Assembly (NCBI GenBank): GCA_022376515.1
Contig: WTXI01000008.1
Span: 496,001-560,000, forward strand
From: Lactifluus volemus
Lineage: Eukaryota > Basidiomycota > Agaricomycetes > Russulales > Russulaceae
DNA length: 64,000 nt
Reading direction: 5' to 3'
Shown here: positions 11,192 through 24,441 of the stretch, one piece after another
Layout: every line of letters starts with the position of its first letter
Position numbering within the stretch: the first letter of the stretch is position 1
Program-made: the position numbers and the translations under genes
The notes under the pieces: generated by a model
The model's input: only the letters and a program-made list of their open reading frames with translations
Told to the model about the DNA's origin: nothing
Databases searched by the model: none

Positions 11192-14100
11192 CTGTTATCG
11201 GAAGACGATCCTATTGTGTCAAATAGAATGATGATACATGCACTGGCACAGGTGATAATACACACATTACTACAATCAAGATGTATGCAGATGACAGGTG
11301 TGTGAATAGAGAATCAAAAAGTCAAAGGACATTGGTGTTGTCCTGACACAATCAAAGGAGGAAAACGAAAGGAGGAACGAAATAACGAAAATGCAACAGG
11401 ACGGTGATGAATCGGGTGCTGCGACGTGCGGTGAAGAATAAGTTGTGCATTATTATAGGAAGTAAAGGAAAACCACTTGCCAGTCATCCTGGTGATGATC
11501 AGAGTGAAATGCCATTACACGATGAGGCAATTGCCACCACTGCCAGGATCGTCGGCGTCGGTGGGGTAATCAGGGTGGTGGTCGGGATAAGGGTCGTGAA
11601 AGATAGCAGAGACGACGTTGAACAAATCCATTGGTTTGTTAGCGTTAGCGGGTGTTTAGAAGGTTGAATATGTGTCTGCTAGCTGCTAGCGTCTCATTTT
11701 ATACGTTGACGTTTCATGGGCACGTATAAGCCTAGGTGAAAACGACGGAGCAGATGAGGTTCAAAACAATAGAGAGAGATGTCACAACACAGTAACAAAA
11801 GGACCTGTTTGGTTAGCGCTGCTGCCAGTGGCATTATTTGAAGCCCGATCCGTTCCTAGGCACAGTTAGCTCTCCGGACCACAACACTGAGAGCGACAAC
11901 AGCTTCAGTCAGTTTAATATTACTGTTACCATCTAGGTTTGCACTAGACGGCGTCATAACTGGATAGGGAACAGATGAGAGTTCAGAACATTGATGTCCG
12001 TGAGCGGAACGTATCACATGTTCTTTGTCCACGACTGGAGGACGAATGACCATTTGTGACCATCCATGCCTAGAACCATTATAGATAGTGTCATACTTTA
12101 TTCTTGCAATTGTTGTGCAGGTCGTTCATATGAAAAAACGTGGAGCTGCGCAAGGAACGACGTGTACGAAACGGTGAGGTCTTGGGTGAAGTGCATGATA
12201 CGACTCGGACGAGCAAAGCTCTGTTGACCACGAATGTATATCCCATACCACAAACGCTATCTTGGATTCAAAAGGAGCGTATTAGGATGTCCAAGCGTGT
12301 TAAGATGTCCTTCCTTGCGGTACTGTATGCCTCGGAGAAGCGTATGAGTATGTGCCTGATGGCTTTGCAAATTCGAGCGCCCTGTCAGTTACCAAAAAGT
12401 TAGGCTTGACACGATACCCAAAAAGAATCAACACAAAAGCGACACAAACAAAAGAAAAAAAATCAGCAGAAGCTTCTGTCGAACCATCTTCCCAGTCGTA
12501 GGGGTTCTGAGTTTCTGGGTTCATCAACACCCCACCCGCGAATTAACACCTTTGGATACTGGGAAAATAGAAAATGTTCTTGATTTTCCATCCTGCGCAT
12601 GTCGCATTGTCACTGCCTCCATCTTGTACTTAGCCCTCAAGGCTCTTCGCAGGCGTTGTCCCGTATGTTCATTGGCTCCCTCCTCGTCGTCCAGGCAGGA
12701 TCACAGTACGAGATACTGCGAACATAAAAGGACCTCACAGCTAGTAACTTCAAGCTTAAATCCGCTCAAGGACACATGGGGAAAGAAGGACTTGCCTATA
12801 CGATCTACAAGTCGTCGATAAATGACGATCAATCGATCGAGTTGCAGGCTCAATTAAAATATAACTTTCCTCTGATGAGATTCCTACTCCATTCCCAGAG
12901 AATAGTTTTCCATTGCGGGTGCGATTTCGAGTCGCATTCGTGGGCCATTGCAAGGCTAACTTCTATCATCTTCGCCAGCCAAATCTCAGCGCGCGCGCGC
13001 GTTTTCTTAGAGGATGGGCGCCTTCAAGTTCTCTATGATTCCCGTAGATGTCCCGATATTGACTCCGAAGTGGCTGTACCCCGGCATATGGCTTGGTGGC
13101 CGAGGCGGGCATCGCAACCTACGAAGGCCACTGTCCGAAAGTCGGAAGCCACACACCACCACCTATCAATAACAACAATAACGATGCGCGCTAATCGAAC
13201 TACTGTCGCCACACCTTCCGCAGATCAAATGAAACGCCATGCATACACTATCGTAAGCGAGACGAAGGCTCAATCCTGGTGGCAAAAGAAAGGCGGTATT
13301 TTCGTATCTAACCTGTTGCGAGGTGTAACCGTGACAGAGGCGTCTGTAAATCATCGAGCACGATGACATCAAACAATGGTAGTGAGCCGATTGCTAACCA
13401 GCCTCTGTCATTTAAAAGAGGCTGGGGTACAAAGGGTGATGTGTGTACTACGAGCACCAGGGACGAAAGGGAAATGAAAAAATCAGAATAATACGTATCC
13501 GACAAAAGGTGCCGCGTTCCGGAGTTCCCGGGCCGAGTCTTACCTCTGCCAACTATAACCTGGCTGCTCCTCAGGCCAGCGGTTCTAGGACCACGGAATC
13601 GCATGACCCATGGACCCACTCGGTTTTTCACATCCAACCCTCTGCACCTTCTCCACTACCTTCAGTGCTGCCGTAACAAGCATGGAGTCGCGGCACGTCA
13701 TCAAGTTCCAAGCGTTTTCACCTTCTCAGTCCCGTGCTTCGCTATGCCACCTCGTCCATACACCTCTCCTGACGCCTTGGGCTCGGTTCCTTTCTGCGTG
13801 CTGTGTTTACTTCTTAAAGCCCGGATATCCTGCTACGTGTCTGTGGTTGGCAGCTTTTCTTTCTTTCAATGGTCCTAACGTGTAACGTGCCCCGTGTTTC
13901 CCAGTGGTCTCAGACTGCTTACCGTGCTTCATGCCGTGTCCTATTTCAGTTCGCGACTCGTTTCGCTTATATCACCGGCGATTCACCCCACAACTGCCAA
14001 AGCATCTCACTTCCCACTGCCCTCGGATCTTTCTCGCCCGTGCATCTCCTGCCAACTTGTGATGACGGATAATTTAAATGGATAGTTACCTTTGACCGGG

Positions 14101-14631
14101 CCTGGTGGGCCAAAGATGGCCAAAGTACCAAAATGAGTGGAAAGTGACGAGGAGATGCGTCTATACTGATGTGTAATGCCTTCCTAGTAGAGACATGTCG
14201 TGTTACAAATGATGCTGTCATCCATCGACAGTTCACACACACCTGAAGTGGTTCAACACTTTCACACAAATCAAGTTGGGGTGCTATAGAAAGTCCAGGA
14301 AGGAGTACCACTAATTTGACTGCAGAATTTGTCCGTAGTCGCCAAGTCTTCGCAGAGACAACAATTACAGCGTTATAGGCTTGCCAAATTCGGTCTAGCT
14401 CTTATGACGCTCACGTGTTGGCGTGAACCAGGAGCCTGAGTACAGTACTGACCTATACAGAATTGGACCCTCATTCGGTTAGCCACATAAGCGTCACATT
14501 GACACTACTCGGCAAGCATCTCGCAGTAGTCCCGAGTCCGGGCATCTCCGCAATGGGCGAGCTTTTCGATAGAGGTCTTGTTACAGTAGAGGTGGCCAGT
14601 CAATCGACATCAGACACCATTCGAATAATTT
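11192..14631. repeat. Array unit 3
   Basis: A 3.44-kb unit without large insertions and the best reference for the basic unit in the left half. It contains a 196-codon open frame at 12776-13366 that crosses several common blocks. That frame is broken in the sister units, so it is probably fortuitous. Confidence 0.85.
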
Positions 14632-15973
14632 CTGTTATCGGAAGATGATCCTATTAGTGTCATATAGAATGATGATACATCTACTTGGGACAGGGGGTAA
14701 TACACACATTACTACAACCAAGATGAACGCAGATGACAAGTGGGTAGATAGAGAATCAAAAGGTCAGAGGACATTGGTCTTGTCCTGACACAATCAAAAG
14801 AGGAACGAAATAAAGAAAATGCAACAGAACGGTGATGAATCGGGTGCTGCGACGTGCGGGTGAAGAATAAGTTGTGCGTTATTATAGGAAGTAAAGGAAA
14901 ATCACTTGACAGTCATGATCAGAGTGAAATGCCATTACACGATGAGGCATTGGTTGCCACCGCCACACCGTCGGCGTCGGCGGGGTAATCAGGGTGGTGG
15001 TCGGGATAAGGGTCGGGAAATATAGCAGAGATGACGTTGAACAAATCCATTGATTTGACAGCGTCAGCAGGTGTTTAGATGGTTGCATATGCAATTGTGG
15101 ATATGCATTGTGAATATGTGTCTCGCTGCTAGCGTCTCATCTTATACGTTGACATTTCATGGCGCGTATTAGCCGAGGTGAAAATGACAGAGGAGATGAG
15201 GTTCAAAACAATAGAAAGAGATGTCACAACACCACAACAAAAGGACTTGTTCGATTAGCGCTGCTGGCATTGTTTGAAATTCAGTGGGAGCCCGATCTGT
15301 TCCTAGGCACAACTAGCTCTCTGGACAACAACACTGAGGGCGACAACAGCTTCAGCCAGTTTAATATTACCGTTATCATAGGTTTGTGGTAGCAGGAGGC
15401 GTCATAACGGGACAGGGAACAGATGAGAGTTCAAAACATTCATGTCCGTGAGTGGAACGTACAAGGGAACGAATCACCTGTTCTTTGTCCACGACTGAAG
15501 GACGAATGACCATCCATGCCTAAAAACATTATAGATAATGTCATCGTTTATTGGAATTATTGTGCAGGTCGTTCATATGAAAAAAAAGTGGAGTGGGGCA
15601 AGGAACGGCGTGTACTAACAGTGAAATGACACGACGAGTGAAGATTCGTCAACCACGAATGCTCCTTGGGTTCAAAAAAAGGCATGTTAGGATGTCCTCA
15701 CCAATGTGTAACCACACTTCCGACGACGTGCGCACGTCTTCCTTATGGGAAGTCTCGGAGAAGCGTATGAGTACGTGCCGGTGGGTTTGGGAATTCGAGC
15801 GCCGCCCTGTCAGGTACGGCTTGCCCTGACATGATACCCAAAAAAAACAAAACAAAACAAAAACGCGACAAACAAAAAGGAAAAAAAAAGGCGCAGAAGG
15901 TTCCGCAGTTTCAGGGTTCTGAGTTTCTGGGTTAATCAATATAGTACTGTACCCACCCGCACCTTTGGATACT

Positions 15974-17067
15974 CTCCCCTTCCTTCCAAACACAGTAGGT
16001 AAGTCCCACGATCCAATTTGGGCAGCTCATCGTATGCCTCGCGCCGCAAGGGGACCAAGGAGGTTCTCCGTCTTAACCCTATGTGGAGACAACCAACACG
16101 CACTCTCAAACACAATCCACTTCCCACGCGCCTCCTACACCCCATGTGCGTACGGCTGTGATCCACCCACCTGCTGGAGTCAGGTAATGGGGTTCAGGCT
16201 TCACGAGCGTCTACTGAATCACCATGTCAATGACCTACGGCCTATACCCCAAATCTCCCACCTTCCTCCTAAATCCGTATGATGACTCACCCCAAATTGT
16301 TGAAGAAGAAGCCACTACCAGCCTCCAACAGGGTACGAGAACGCTCTCTCTCCAGCTCCACTCCCGCATCTCTACCGATACCGAGCATACTCACGCCGAT
16401 GGCTGAGATGGCCACTGCCATGCTGCAAGACCTCTCGGAACCCGCACCGGAACCTGTGCCAGTCCTGGTGCAAGAGATGCCTGAGCCCCTCATCGAGTCA
16501 TCCCTACCCTCAGAGCTGCCAGTGGGCATGCCACTGCCCGTCGACCTTGCTTTCGACCCAGACCAGCCCGTGGCTGGACCATCTCGACCTCCACTCGTGC
16601 ATAGCAGCCTCAGGCAAGGCGGTGGGCGCTCTAGCGCATGATGGCACGAAAGTGGTGTTGTGAACCATAGACTGATTGGGCAGACTACATGACCAAGTTT
16701 GATCATGTCGTGTATATATTTGGAGTGAGAATTTAATATTTAATCTCCAAGTCGAAAACGAGCAAAAACGATTGGGCGAGCTGAGAAAAACGAGAGTGCA
16801 TGCGAGGCAGGAAAAAACGAAAAGGGCAAAAACTGATGCTCTTATATGACGAAACGAGACTCGGAGTCGTCGACGGCTGCTCGATCCGCGGGTTAGGTGA
16901 GTGTTCCACAGATCCACAAATCGCCAGGCGTGCTGTCACTCTGCCCGTTTGCCACACTTTAGATCGTTATCAAGCTCAACAGAAGCCACAATTTTCTCAT
17001 GTCAGACTTTTTTGTTCACCAGATCGAGTCCCCCTACCCCCGGGTCGGGAAGTCCCATCTCGACATC
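15974..17067 (+). other. Inserted gene-fragment block, unit 4
   Basis: This block sits between the repeat segments ending TTGGATACT and starting CTCTTGACTCTTGACGG, which adjoin (apart from a short linker) in unit 3. It contains a 120-codon proline/glutamate-rich frame at 16279-16641 with repeated Pro-Glu and Pro-Val pairs. The part from 16735 to about 17035 matches 22544-22925 in unit 5. No domain was recognised. The composition resembles a disordered linker of a host gene or of a transposon open frame. Confidence 0.5.
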
Positions 17068-18112
17068 CTCTTGACTCTTGACGGTTTTTCATCCCGCGCA
17101 CGTCACATTTCCACTGTCTCCATCTTGTACTTGACCCTCAAGGCTCTTCCCAGGCATCCTGTATGGTCGTTGGCTCTCTCCCCCTCGTGACTCAGCCGTC
17201 GGGGTAGGATCACGGTATGAGATACTGTGAAAGTGCTTTCATGCACCCTCACAGTCCATACCCAAGCCTAGCTCCAGCTTAGACCCGCTCAGGGACACAA
17301 CAGGTAAAGAAGGGGACTTGCCTATACGATCTACAGCACGTCGGTAGATGACGATCAATCGATCGAGTTGCAGTCTCACTTCAAATATAACTTTCCTCTT
17401 ACGAGCTTCCTACTCCACTCCCAGCGAGTAATTTTCCATGCGATTTTGAGTCTCACTCGTGGTGGTAATTGCAAAGCTAACTTCTATTACCTTCGCCAGC
17501 CAAATCTCAGTGCGCTCGCGCGTTTTCTTAGACGATGTGTGCCCTCTTTATGATCCCCGCGGACGTCCTGGTCTAAATTGAATCCGAAGTGGCTGTGCCT
17601 TCGGAAGACGGCTTGGTGGTGGCCGGGGCGGGCTTCGCAAACTCTGAAGGGCCACAGTCCGAGAGTCGGAAGCCAGCACGCATCAAGAACAACAATAGCG
17701 ATGCTCGCGCTAATCGAACTACTAGTACTATCGCCACACGTTCCGCAGATAAAACGAAACGCCATTCATACCTTATTGTAAGCGAGACTAAGGCTCAATC
17801 CCCGTGGCCAAAAAGATGACGTTTTTCGTATATAACCAGTTGCGAAGACCACTGGCACTGTAAGCCTAATCGAGCATGATCACATCACACTATGGTAGCG
17901 ATGCGGATGTTAACCAACCTCTGCAAGCTGGGGTATGAAGGGGTGATGTGTATACTACGAGCACCAGGGACGAAAGGGAAAAGAAAAATATCCGACGAGA
18001 GGTGGAACAGGTATTGAATATTGACACCGTGACCTGCCCGAGTTCCGGTGTGCCCGGGCCGAGTCTTACCTGGCCCTCTACTCCGAGTCCGACTCGGAAT
18101 GACCAGCGTGAG

Positions 18113-18912
18113 GGCCTCACCTGGGCCAACCCTTCTGCCTCTCATTCAAACAAATGGTTGGCTTCGCGCGTGTGGGCCACCTCACTCGGACACGATCGCC
18201 CCGTGCCCCCTCCCACCAAACCATCGTGAGTCCCACACAAGCCCCAACTCGCCAAAAACGGCCTCATTGAGGAATGGGGCTCCCGCTGGCGGAATAGTGA
18301 CCGCCTCTCCCAAATCTATATCGCCCAACCCCCCCCCCCCCCGAACGTCCCACTGGGACACCTCCTCGATAGGCTGTGACCGCGCTGTCTTCTCTATGCT
18401 TGTCAGGCTCACGGTCGCTCACCACCAGCCATGCCTTCATCGGCTCGTTCGCAGCGCGTTTTCACCCTGGCCTGGCCAGCCCGTCTCCTGCCCCTGCGGA
18501 GCGCCCCTTCAAACTGTAGACTATGTGGTCTCGCACTGCCCACTCTACTCCGACGCGTGCCAAGAAGTCCTCCACCAGATTGACCGCGATTCCTCCCTCC
18601 CCATCCTCCTAGTCACAGCTCAGGGCGGCGCAGCCATGGCCCGCTTCCTCAAAACGATGCGTGCCTGCATGGCCCCGAGACAAACCTGGAACCCGGGATG
18701 ATTCCCGTTCACAGATGTTGTATTTAGTCTGCTCGTAGATAGCTATCCACTCTCTACCTCCCTTTCACCACCCCAAAAAGCCAACCCTCCGTCCAGCCCA
18801 ACGTTATACACTGCCCACATTCCCTCCGCCGCCTGATCTAACGTGTACCCCTAAGGATTGCATCTTTGTCATAGTCAGATGTTGCGGGATATAGCCGCTG
18901 CTTTTTTTAAAA
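18113..18912 (+). mobile_element. 5'-truncated LINE 3' end with target-site duplication, unit 4
   Basis: This is the better preserved copy. The frame ending at 18701 contains CPCGAPLQTVDYVVSHCPLY, the zinc-knuckle C-terminus of a LINE polyprotein, followed by a helical tail and a stop. It is flanked by a 12-bp near-perfect direct repeat: GACCAGCGTGAG at 18101-18112 and GGCCAGCGTGAG at 18913-18924. A TTTTTTTAAAA end precedes the right copy. Sequence upstream of the RNase H-like region is missing, as expected for 5' truncation. Frameshifts make it inactive. Confidence 0.8.
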
Positions 18913-21339
18913 GGCCAGCGTGAGAGCATGATGGACCCCTCGGTTTCAGCTTCCTTCGCAGCCAACCCTCTGCCCAAGCTCCGCTACCTTCAGTGCTGCC
19001 ATAACAAACTTACAGTTGCGGCACATCCATCAAGTTCCAAGCGTTTTCACCTTCTCAGTCCCGTGCTTCGCTATGCCACCTCGTCCACGCACCTCTCCTT
19101 ACACTTTGGGCTTGGTGCCTTGCTCCGTGCTGTATTTACTTCTTCTCAAAGCCCCGGACACCCTGCTACGTGTCTGTGGTTGGCAGTTTGTCTTTCCTTC
19201 AATGGTCCTAACGTGTAACGTCCCAGTGGTCTCAGACTGCTTACCGTGCTTCATGCCGTGTCCTTTTTCAGCTCGCGACTCGTTTCGCTTATATCACCGG
19301 CGATTCACCCCACAACTGCCAAAGCATCTCACTTCCCACTGCCCTCGGATCTTTCTCGCCAGTGCATCTCTTGCCAACCCGTGATGACGGATAATTTAAA
19401 TGGCTAGCTACCCTTGACCGGGCCCGGTGGACCAAAGACGGCCAAAGTACCCAAATGGGTGGAAAGTCAAGGGGAGATGCGTTTATACTGATGCGTAATG
19501 CCTTCCTAGTAGGGACATGTCGATGCTGTCATCCATCGAAAGTTCACACAAAATCAAGTTGGGGTGCTATAGAATGTCCAGGAGAGATTTACCACTAATT
19601 TGACTGCAGAATTTGTTCGTAGTCGCCAAATCTTCGTTGAGACAACAATTACAGCGTTATAGGCTTGCCAAATTCGGTCTAGCTTTTGGGCGCTCACGTG
19701 TTGGCGTGAACCAGGAGTGGTGCTGTCCTATATTGGACCCCTCCTTCGGCCAGGACCCTCCCTTCGGTCAGCCACGCAAGCGTCACATCGGCACCACTCG
19801 GCAAACATCTCGCAGTACCAGGTCCAACAGTGTAGTAGTCCCGAGTCCGGGCATCGGGTGAGCATCTCCGCAATGGGTGAGTTTTCGATAAAGGTCTTGA
19901 TACAGTAGAGGTGGCCAGTCAATCGGCATCAGACACCATTCAAATAATTTCTGTTATCGGAAGATGTCCTATTAGTGTCATATAAAATGATGATACATCT
20001 ACTTGGGACAGGGGGTAATACACACATTGCTACAATCAAGATGAACGCAGATGACAGGTGGGTAGATAGAGAATCAAAAGTCAAAGGACATTGGTGTTGT
20101 CCTGACACAACGAAAGGAGGAAAACGAAAGGAGGAACGAAATAAAGAAAATGCAACAGAACGGTGATGAATCGGGTGCTGCAACGTGCGGTGAAGAATAA
20201 GTTGTGCGTTTTGTAGGAAGTAAAGGAAAACCACTTGCCAGTTATCCTGGTGATGATCAGAGTGAAATGCCATTACACGATGAGGCAATTGCCGTTACTG
20301 CATTACCGTCGGCGTCGGCGGGGTAATCAGGGTGGTGGTCGGGATAAGGGTCGGGAAATAACACAGCAGAGATGACGTTGAACAAATCCATTGACTCGGA
20401 TTTGTCAGCGTCAGCAGGTGTTTGACGGTTGAATATGCAATTGTGAATATGTGTCTAGCTGCTAGCGTCTCATCTTATACGTTGGCATTTCATGGGCACG
20501 TATTAGCCTATGTGAAAACGACGGAGATGAGGTTCAAAACAATAGAGAGAAATGTCACAACACCACAACAAAAGGACTTGTTCGATTAGCGCTGTTTGAG
20601 ATTCAGCGGGAGCCCGATCTGTTCCTAGGCACACAGCTAGCTCTCAGGACATACAACACTGAGAGCGACAATAGCTTCAGCCAGTTTAAAATTACTGTTA
20701 TCATAGGTTTGTGGTACCAGGGGGGATCATAACGGGACAGGGAACAGATGCAAAATATTCATGTCCGTGAGTGGAACGTACAAGGTAACGAATCACCTGT
20801 TCTTTGTCCATGACTGAATGGCGAATGGCCATGCCTAAAAACATTATAGATAAGGTCATCGTTTATTGCGTTTATCGTGCAGGTCGTTCATATGAAAAAA
20901 AAACGTGGGGTGGCGTAAGGAACGCCGTGTACGTAACTGAAGTGCATGATACGATGAGTGAAGAGTTGTCAACCACGAACGCTCTCTTAGCTTCAAAAAA
21001 AAGGCATGTTAGGATGTCCTCACCACATGTGTAACCACACTTCCGACAACGTGCGCACGTCTTCTTATGGGATGCCTTGGAGAAGCGTATAGGGTGCAAA
21101 CAACTGAGATGAGTTGTGTCCCACTGGACTCCCGCCAGCATAAATTTCTTCATTGTTCGTGCGAGATCTCCGGTATCACCGTGCAAAAAACTGAGATGAG
21201 TTGTGTCCCACGTGTGCCGGCGGCTTTGGGAATTCGAGCGCCCTGTCAGGTACGGCTTGCCCTGACATGATACCCAAAAAAATCAAAACAAAAACGCGAC
21301 ACAAACAAAAAGCACAGAAGCTTTCGCAGTCGTAGGGGT

Positions 21340-22935
21340 CGACCCAATTATGGGCAGCTCATCCGTACCTTGATTGGTAACTTACTATCATCTGGAGTGC
21401 TGGTTGCGCGACTATTCCTTGCGCGGCAAGGGAACCAAGGAGGTTCTGTCTCTGTGGAGACAACCAACACGCACACTCAAACACAACCCACTTCCCACGC
21501 GCCTCAAATACCCCATGTACGTATGTCTGTGATCCAGTACAACGTGTATCATCAACTCACCCACCTGGTGGAGTCAGGCAACAGGGTTCAGGCTCCACGA
21601 GCATCTACTGAATCACCATTCCAACAGCCTACTGCCTCAGGAAATCTCCCGCCGTGCAATCCTTACCTGTCTCCCGTCGTCGAGGAGCGGTCGGTGTTTG
21701 AGTCGGTGACACCTCAACCTTCCACCTCCCTCCCAAATCCGTATGATGACCACCCCAAATTGTTGTTGAAGAAGCCACTACCATCCTCCAACAGGCACGA
21801 GAGCGCTCTCTCTCCACCTCCACTCCCGCATCTCTACCACCCCGAGCATACTCGTGCCGATGGCTGAGATGGCTGTCGCCATGCTGCAGGCCCCTCGGAA
21901 CCCGCACCGCACCGGAACCTGTGCCAATCCTGATGCAAGAGATACCTGAGCTGCTTGCATTACTGTACCTTGCTTCGCAAGGTTAAATGCAGGTGCGGGC
22001 AATAATCGACCGCCCAATCCCTATATTCCAGCGTTGCAGGAACGATGTAATACTTTCCTATGAATGGAACTTCTGAATCACTTTTGGAAATTTCCGATTG
22101 GCAATTCCACAGTGTGCACGTCCAATGATCACTAATTGGCCCAACCTTGAAGCGAGGGACGTGCGAAACGAGATAAATGAAGGCCCGATCAGGAGCCCCC
22201 CCAGAAAACATGAGATTACAAAGCGTAATCACAAATTTGAACAAGGATCAACAATAGGCAAGACAATAGGATAGCGGGATACATGGTCTGTACAATAACA
22301 CGTATATTACTACGCTCCCGTCAACTTCAACACAGTCTCTAAATTTGTAAAATTTGTTCTTTTTTGTTCCCTCTCGGCAAGCAAGGTTGCCGACGACAAT
22401 GTCGGCATTTCCCTGTTCGGGCGATTTCGATCGTTGCAGGTACATCAAATCTTCACGTGACTCTGGCTTCAACCTTAGAAAACTTGGGCATCTCATCGCG
22501 CCAATGCAAACAAGGTGGCCGACGACTAGGTCAGTATTTCCCTAGTATTTAATCTCCGAGTCGAAAATGATTGGGCGAGCTGAGAAAAATGAGAGTGCGG
22601 GCAAAAACGAAAGGGGCAAAAGCTGACGCCCATATTCGACATATCTGTAACTGACGTAACAGACTAATTACGATCTCAAACAAGTAAGATATGAGGCACT
22701 TATGAGGCCTACTATAACTGGCGTATCATGGCAAAACGAGAGTCATCGACGGCTGCTCGATCTGCGGGTGAGGTGAGCGTTCCACAGATCCACGAGTCGC
22801 CAGCTGTGCTGTCACTCTGCCACTTGCCACTCCGTTTTCCACACCTTGGATCGTTATCAAGGTCAACAGAAGCCATTTTCATGATAGTTCTCTCATGTCA
22901 GACTTTTTTTGTTCACCAGATCGAGCCCCCCCCCG
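21340..22935 (+). other. Inserted gene-fragment block, unit 5
   Basis: Related to the block at 15974-17067. A 165-codon frame at 21370-21867 contains the shared PNPYDDHPKLL..KKPLP motif. About 640 bp between roughly 21900 and 22544 differ from unit 4 and include a 94-codon minus-strand frame (21960-22244) with no known domain. Within it lie two imperfect 38-40-bp direct repeats and a 7-bp-stem hairpin at 21967-21983. Confidence 0.5.
22377..22544. repeat. Imperfect direct repeats flanking about 90 bp
   Basis: Two copies of a roughly 39-bp sequence sharing GCAA-CAAGGT-GCCGACGAC...TC-G-ATTTCCCT, at 22377-22415 and 22505-22544. They occur only in unit 5. Their origin is unclear: a local duplication, or flanks of an excised or inserted element. 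Confidence 0.6.
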
Positions 22936-24441
22936 ACACCACCTTGACTCTTGACGGGTTTCCATCTCGCGCATGTTACATTACCACTGTCTCCATCTTG
23001 TACTTGGTCCTCAAGGCTCTTCGCAGGCGTCCTGTGTGGTCTTTGGCTCTCTCCCCCTCGTGACTCAGTCGTCGGGGCAGGATCACGGTACGAGATAATG
23101 TGAACATTCTTTCATGCCACGCCTCACTTTAACTTTCGTCTTATGAGCTTCCTACTCCATTCCAGCGAAAGATTTTCCGTGCTGGTGCGATTTCGAGTCG
23201 CATTCGTGGTGGTTATTGCAAAGCTAACTTTTCTATCATCTTCACCAGCCAAATTTCAGCGCGCGTGTGTTTTCTTAGACGATGGGCATGGGCGCCCTCT
23301 ATATGATCCCGCAGATGTCCGAGTGCCCTGTCCGAGAGTCGGAAGCCACCACCACCCACGGATCAACAACAACAATACGATACGCGCTAATCGAACTACT
23401 GTCCGAGTCGCAACACGTTCCGCAGATCCGAGTCAAACGAAACACCATACCCTATGCGATTTGAATGTTAACCAACCTCTGTCGTTTAAAAATGGCTGGG
23501 GTATGAAAAGTGATGTGTATACTACGAGCACCAGGAACGAAAGGAAAAAGAAAAAATCAATACCCGACGAGAGGTAGTACGGGATTGACATCATGATCGA
23601 GGCACATACGCCCGAGTTCCGGTGTGCCCGGGCCGAGTCTTACTGTGCTCCGAGTCCCAATGGCCAGCGTGAGAGCATGACCCATGGACCCCTCGGTTTA
23701 AGCTTCCTTCACGACCAAACCTCTGCCTTGTTCCGCTATCTTCAGCGCTGCCGTAACAACCACCATTCCTTACGTCTTGGGCTCGGTGCCTTGCTGCGTG
23801 CTGCGTTTTTTCTTCTCAAAGCCCGAAATACCCTGCTACGTCACGTGTCTTGTTATTTCGATGATCCTAACGTGCCCCGTGTCTCCCTCTGTGGTGAATC
23901 TGTCTCCCCTAGTAGCCTCCGACTGCTTACCGTGCCTAGGGCCGTGTCTATTTCAGCTCGCGACTCGTTTCACTTATATCACTGCATTCTGCAAGCGCAA
24001 TTCACCCTTCAACTGCCATAGCATCTTATTCCAAATGCCCTTACGTAACTTCTCGCCCGTGCATCTCTTGCCAACTCGTGATGACGCATATTTTATCCTT
24101 GACCAGGCCGGTGGGCCAAAAGGAAGTAACAAAATGAGTGGAAGTAACAAGGAGGTGCATCTATACTGATTCGTAATGCCTTCCCTGCACTGCGCAAATC
24201 AGGTTGTGGTGCTATAGAAAGTGTAGGAGGGAGAATCCCATAATTTGACTGCCGTGGCTATCAAGTCACCGCAGAGACAATGCTTAAAGCGATATAGGCC
24301 TGTCGATTTCAGTCTAGCTTCTGTGACGTTCACGTGTGGAGTGAACCAGGAGTAGGCCGGGCATCGAGTGAGCATCTCCCAATGGGCGAGTTCCCGATAG
24401 AGGTCGACAGTCAGTCGATATCATCCAACATTTAATAATTT

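Larger units (their letters stand above)
14632..19950. repeat. Array unit 4 (longest, two insertions)
   Basis: A 5.3-kb unit holding both the 1-kb gene-fragment block (15974-17067) and the LINE relic (18113-18912). Without them it is about 3.4 kb. Its first kilobase closely resembles unit 5, for example in the shared ACTTGGGACAGGGGGTAATA variant. Confidence 0.85.
19951..24441. repeat. Array unit 5 (with gene-fragment block)
   Basis: A 4.5-kb unit. It carries the same kind of inserted block as unit 4 (about 21340-22935), here lengthened, and has no LINE. At the site where the LINE sits in units 2 and 4 it keeps an intact GGCCAGCGTGAGAGCATG sequence near 23660, which is the empty site. Confidence 0.85.

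Noticed and set aside
12776..13366. 196-codon open frame in unit 3 as a gene
   Set aside because: It crosses several repeat blocks, and the corresponding frame is broken by stops and indels in the sister units.
16279..16641. 120-codon proline-rich frame as an intact gene
   Set aside because: It has no domain, it starts within a sequence that continues upstream in other frames, and its counterpart in unit 5 is interrupted.
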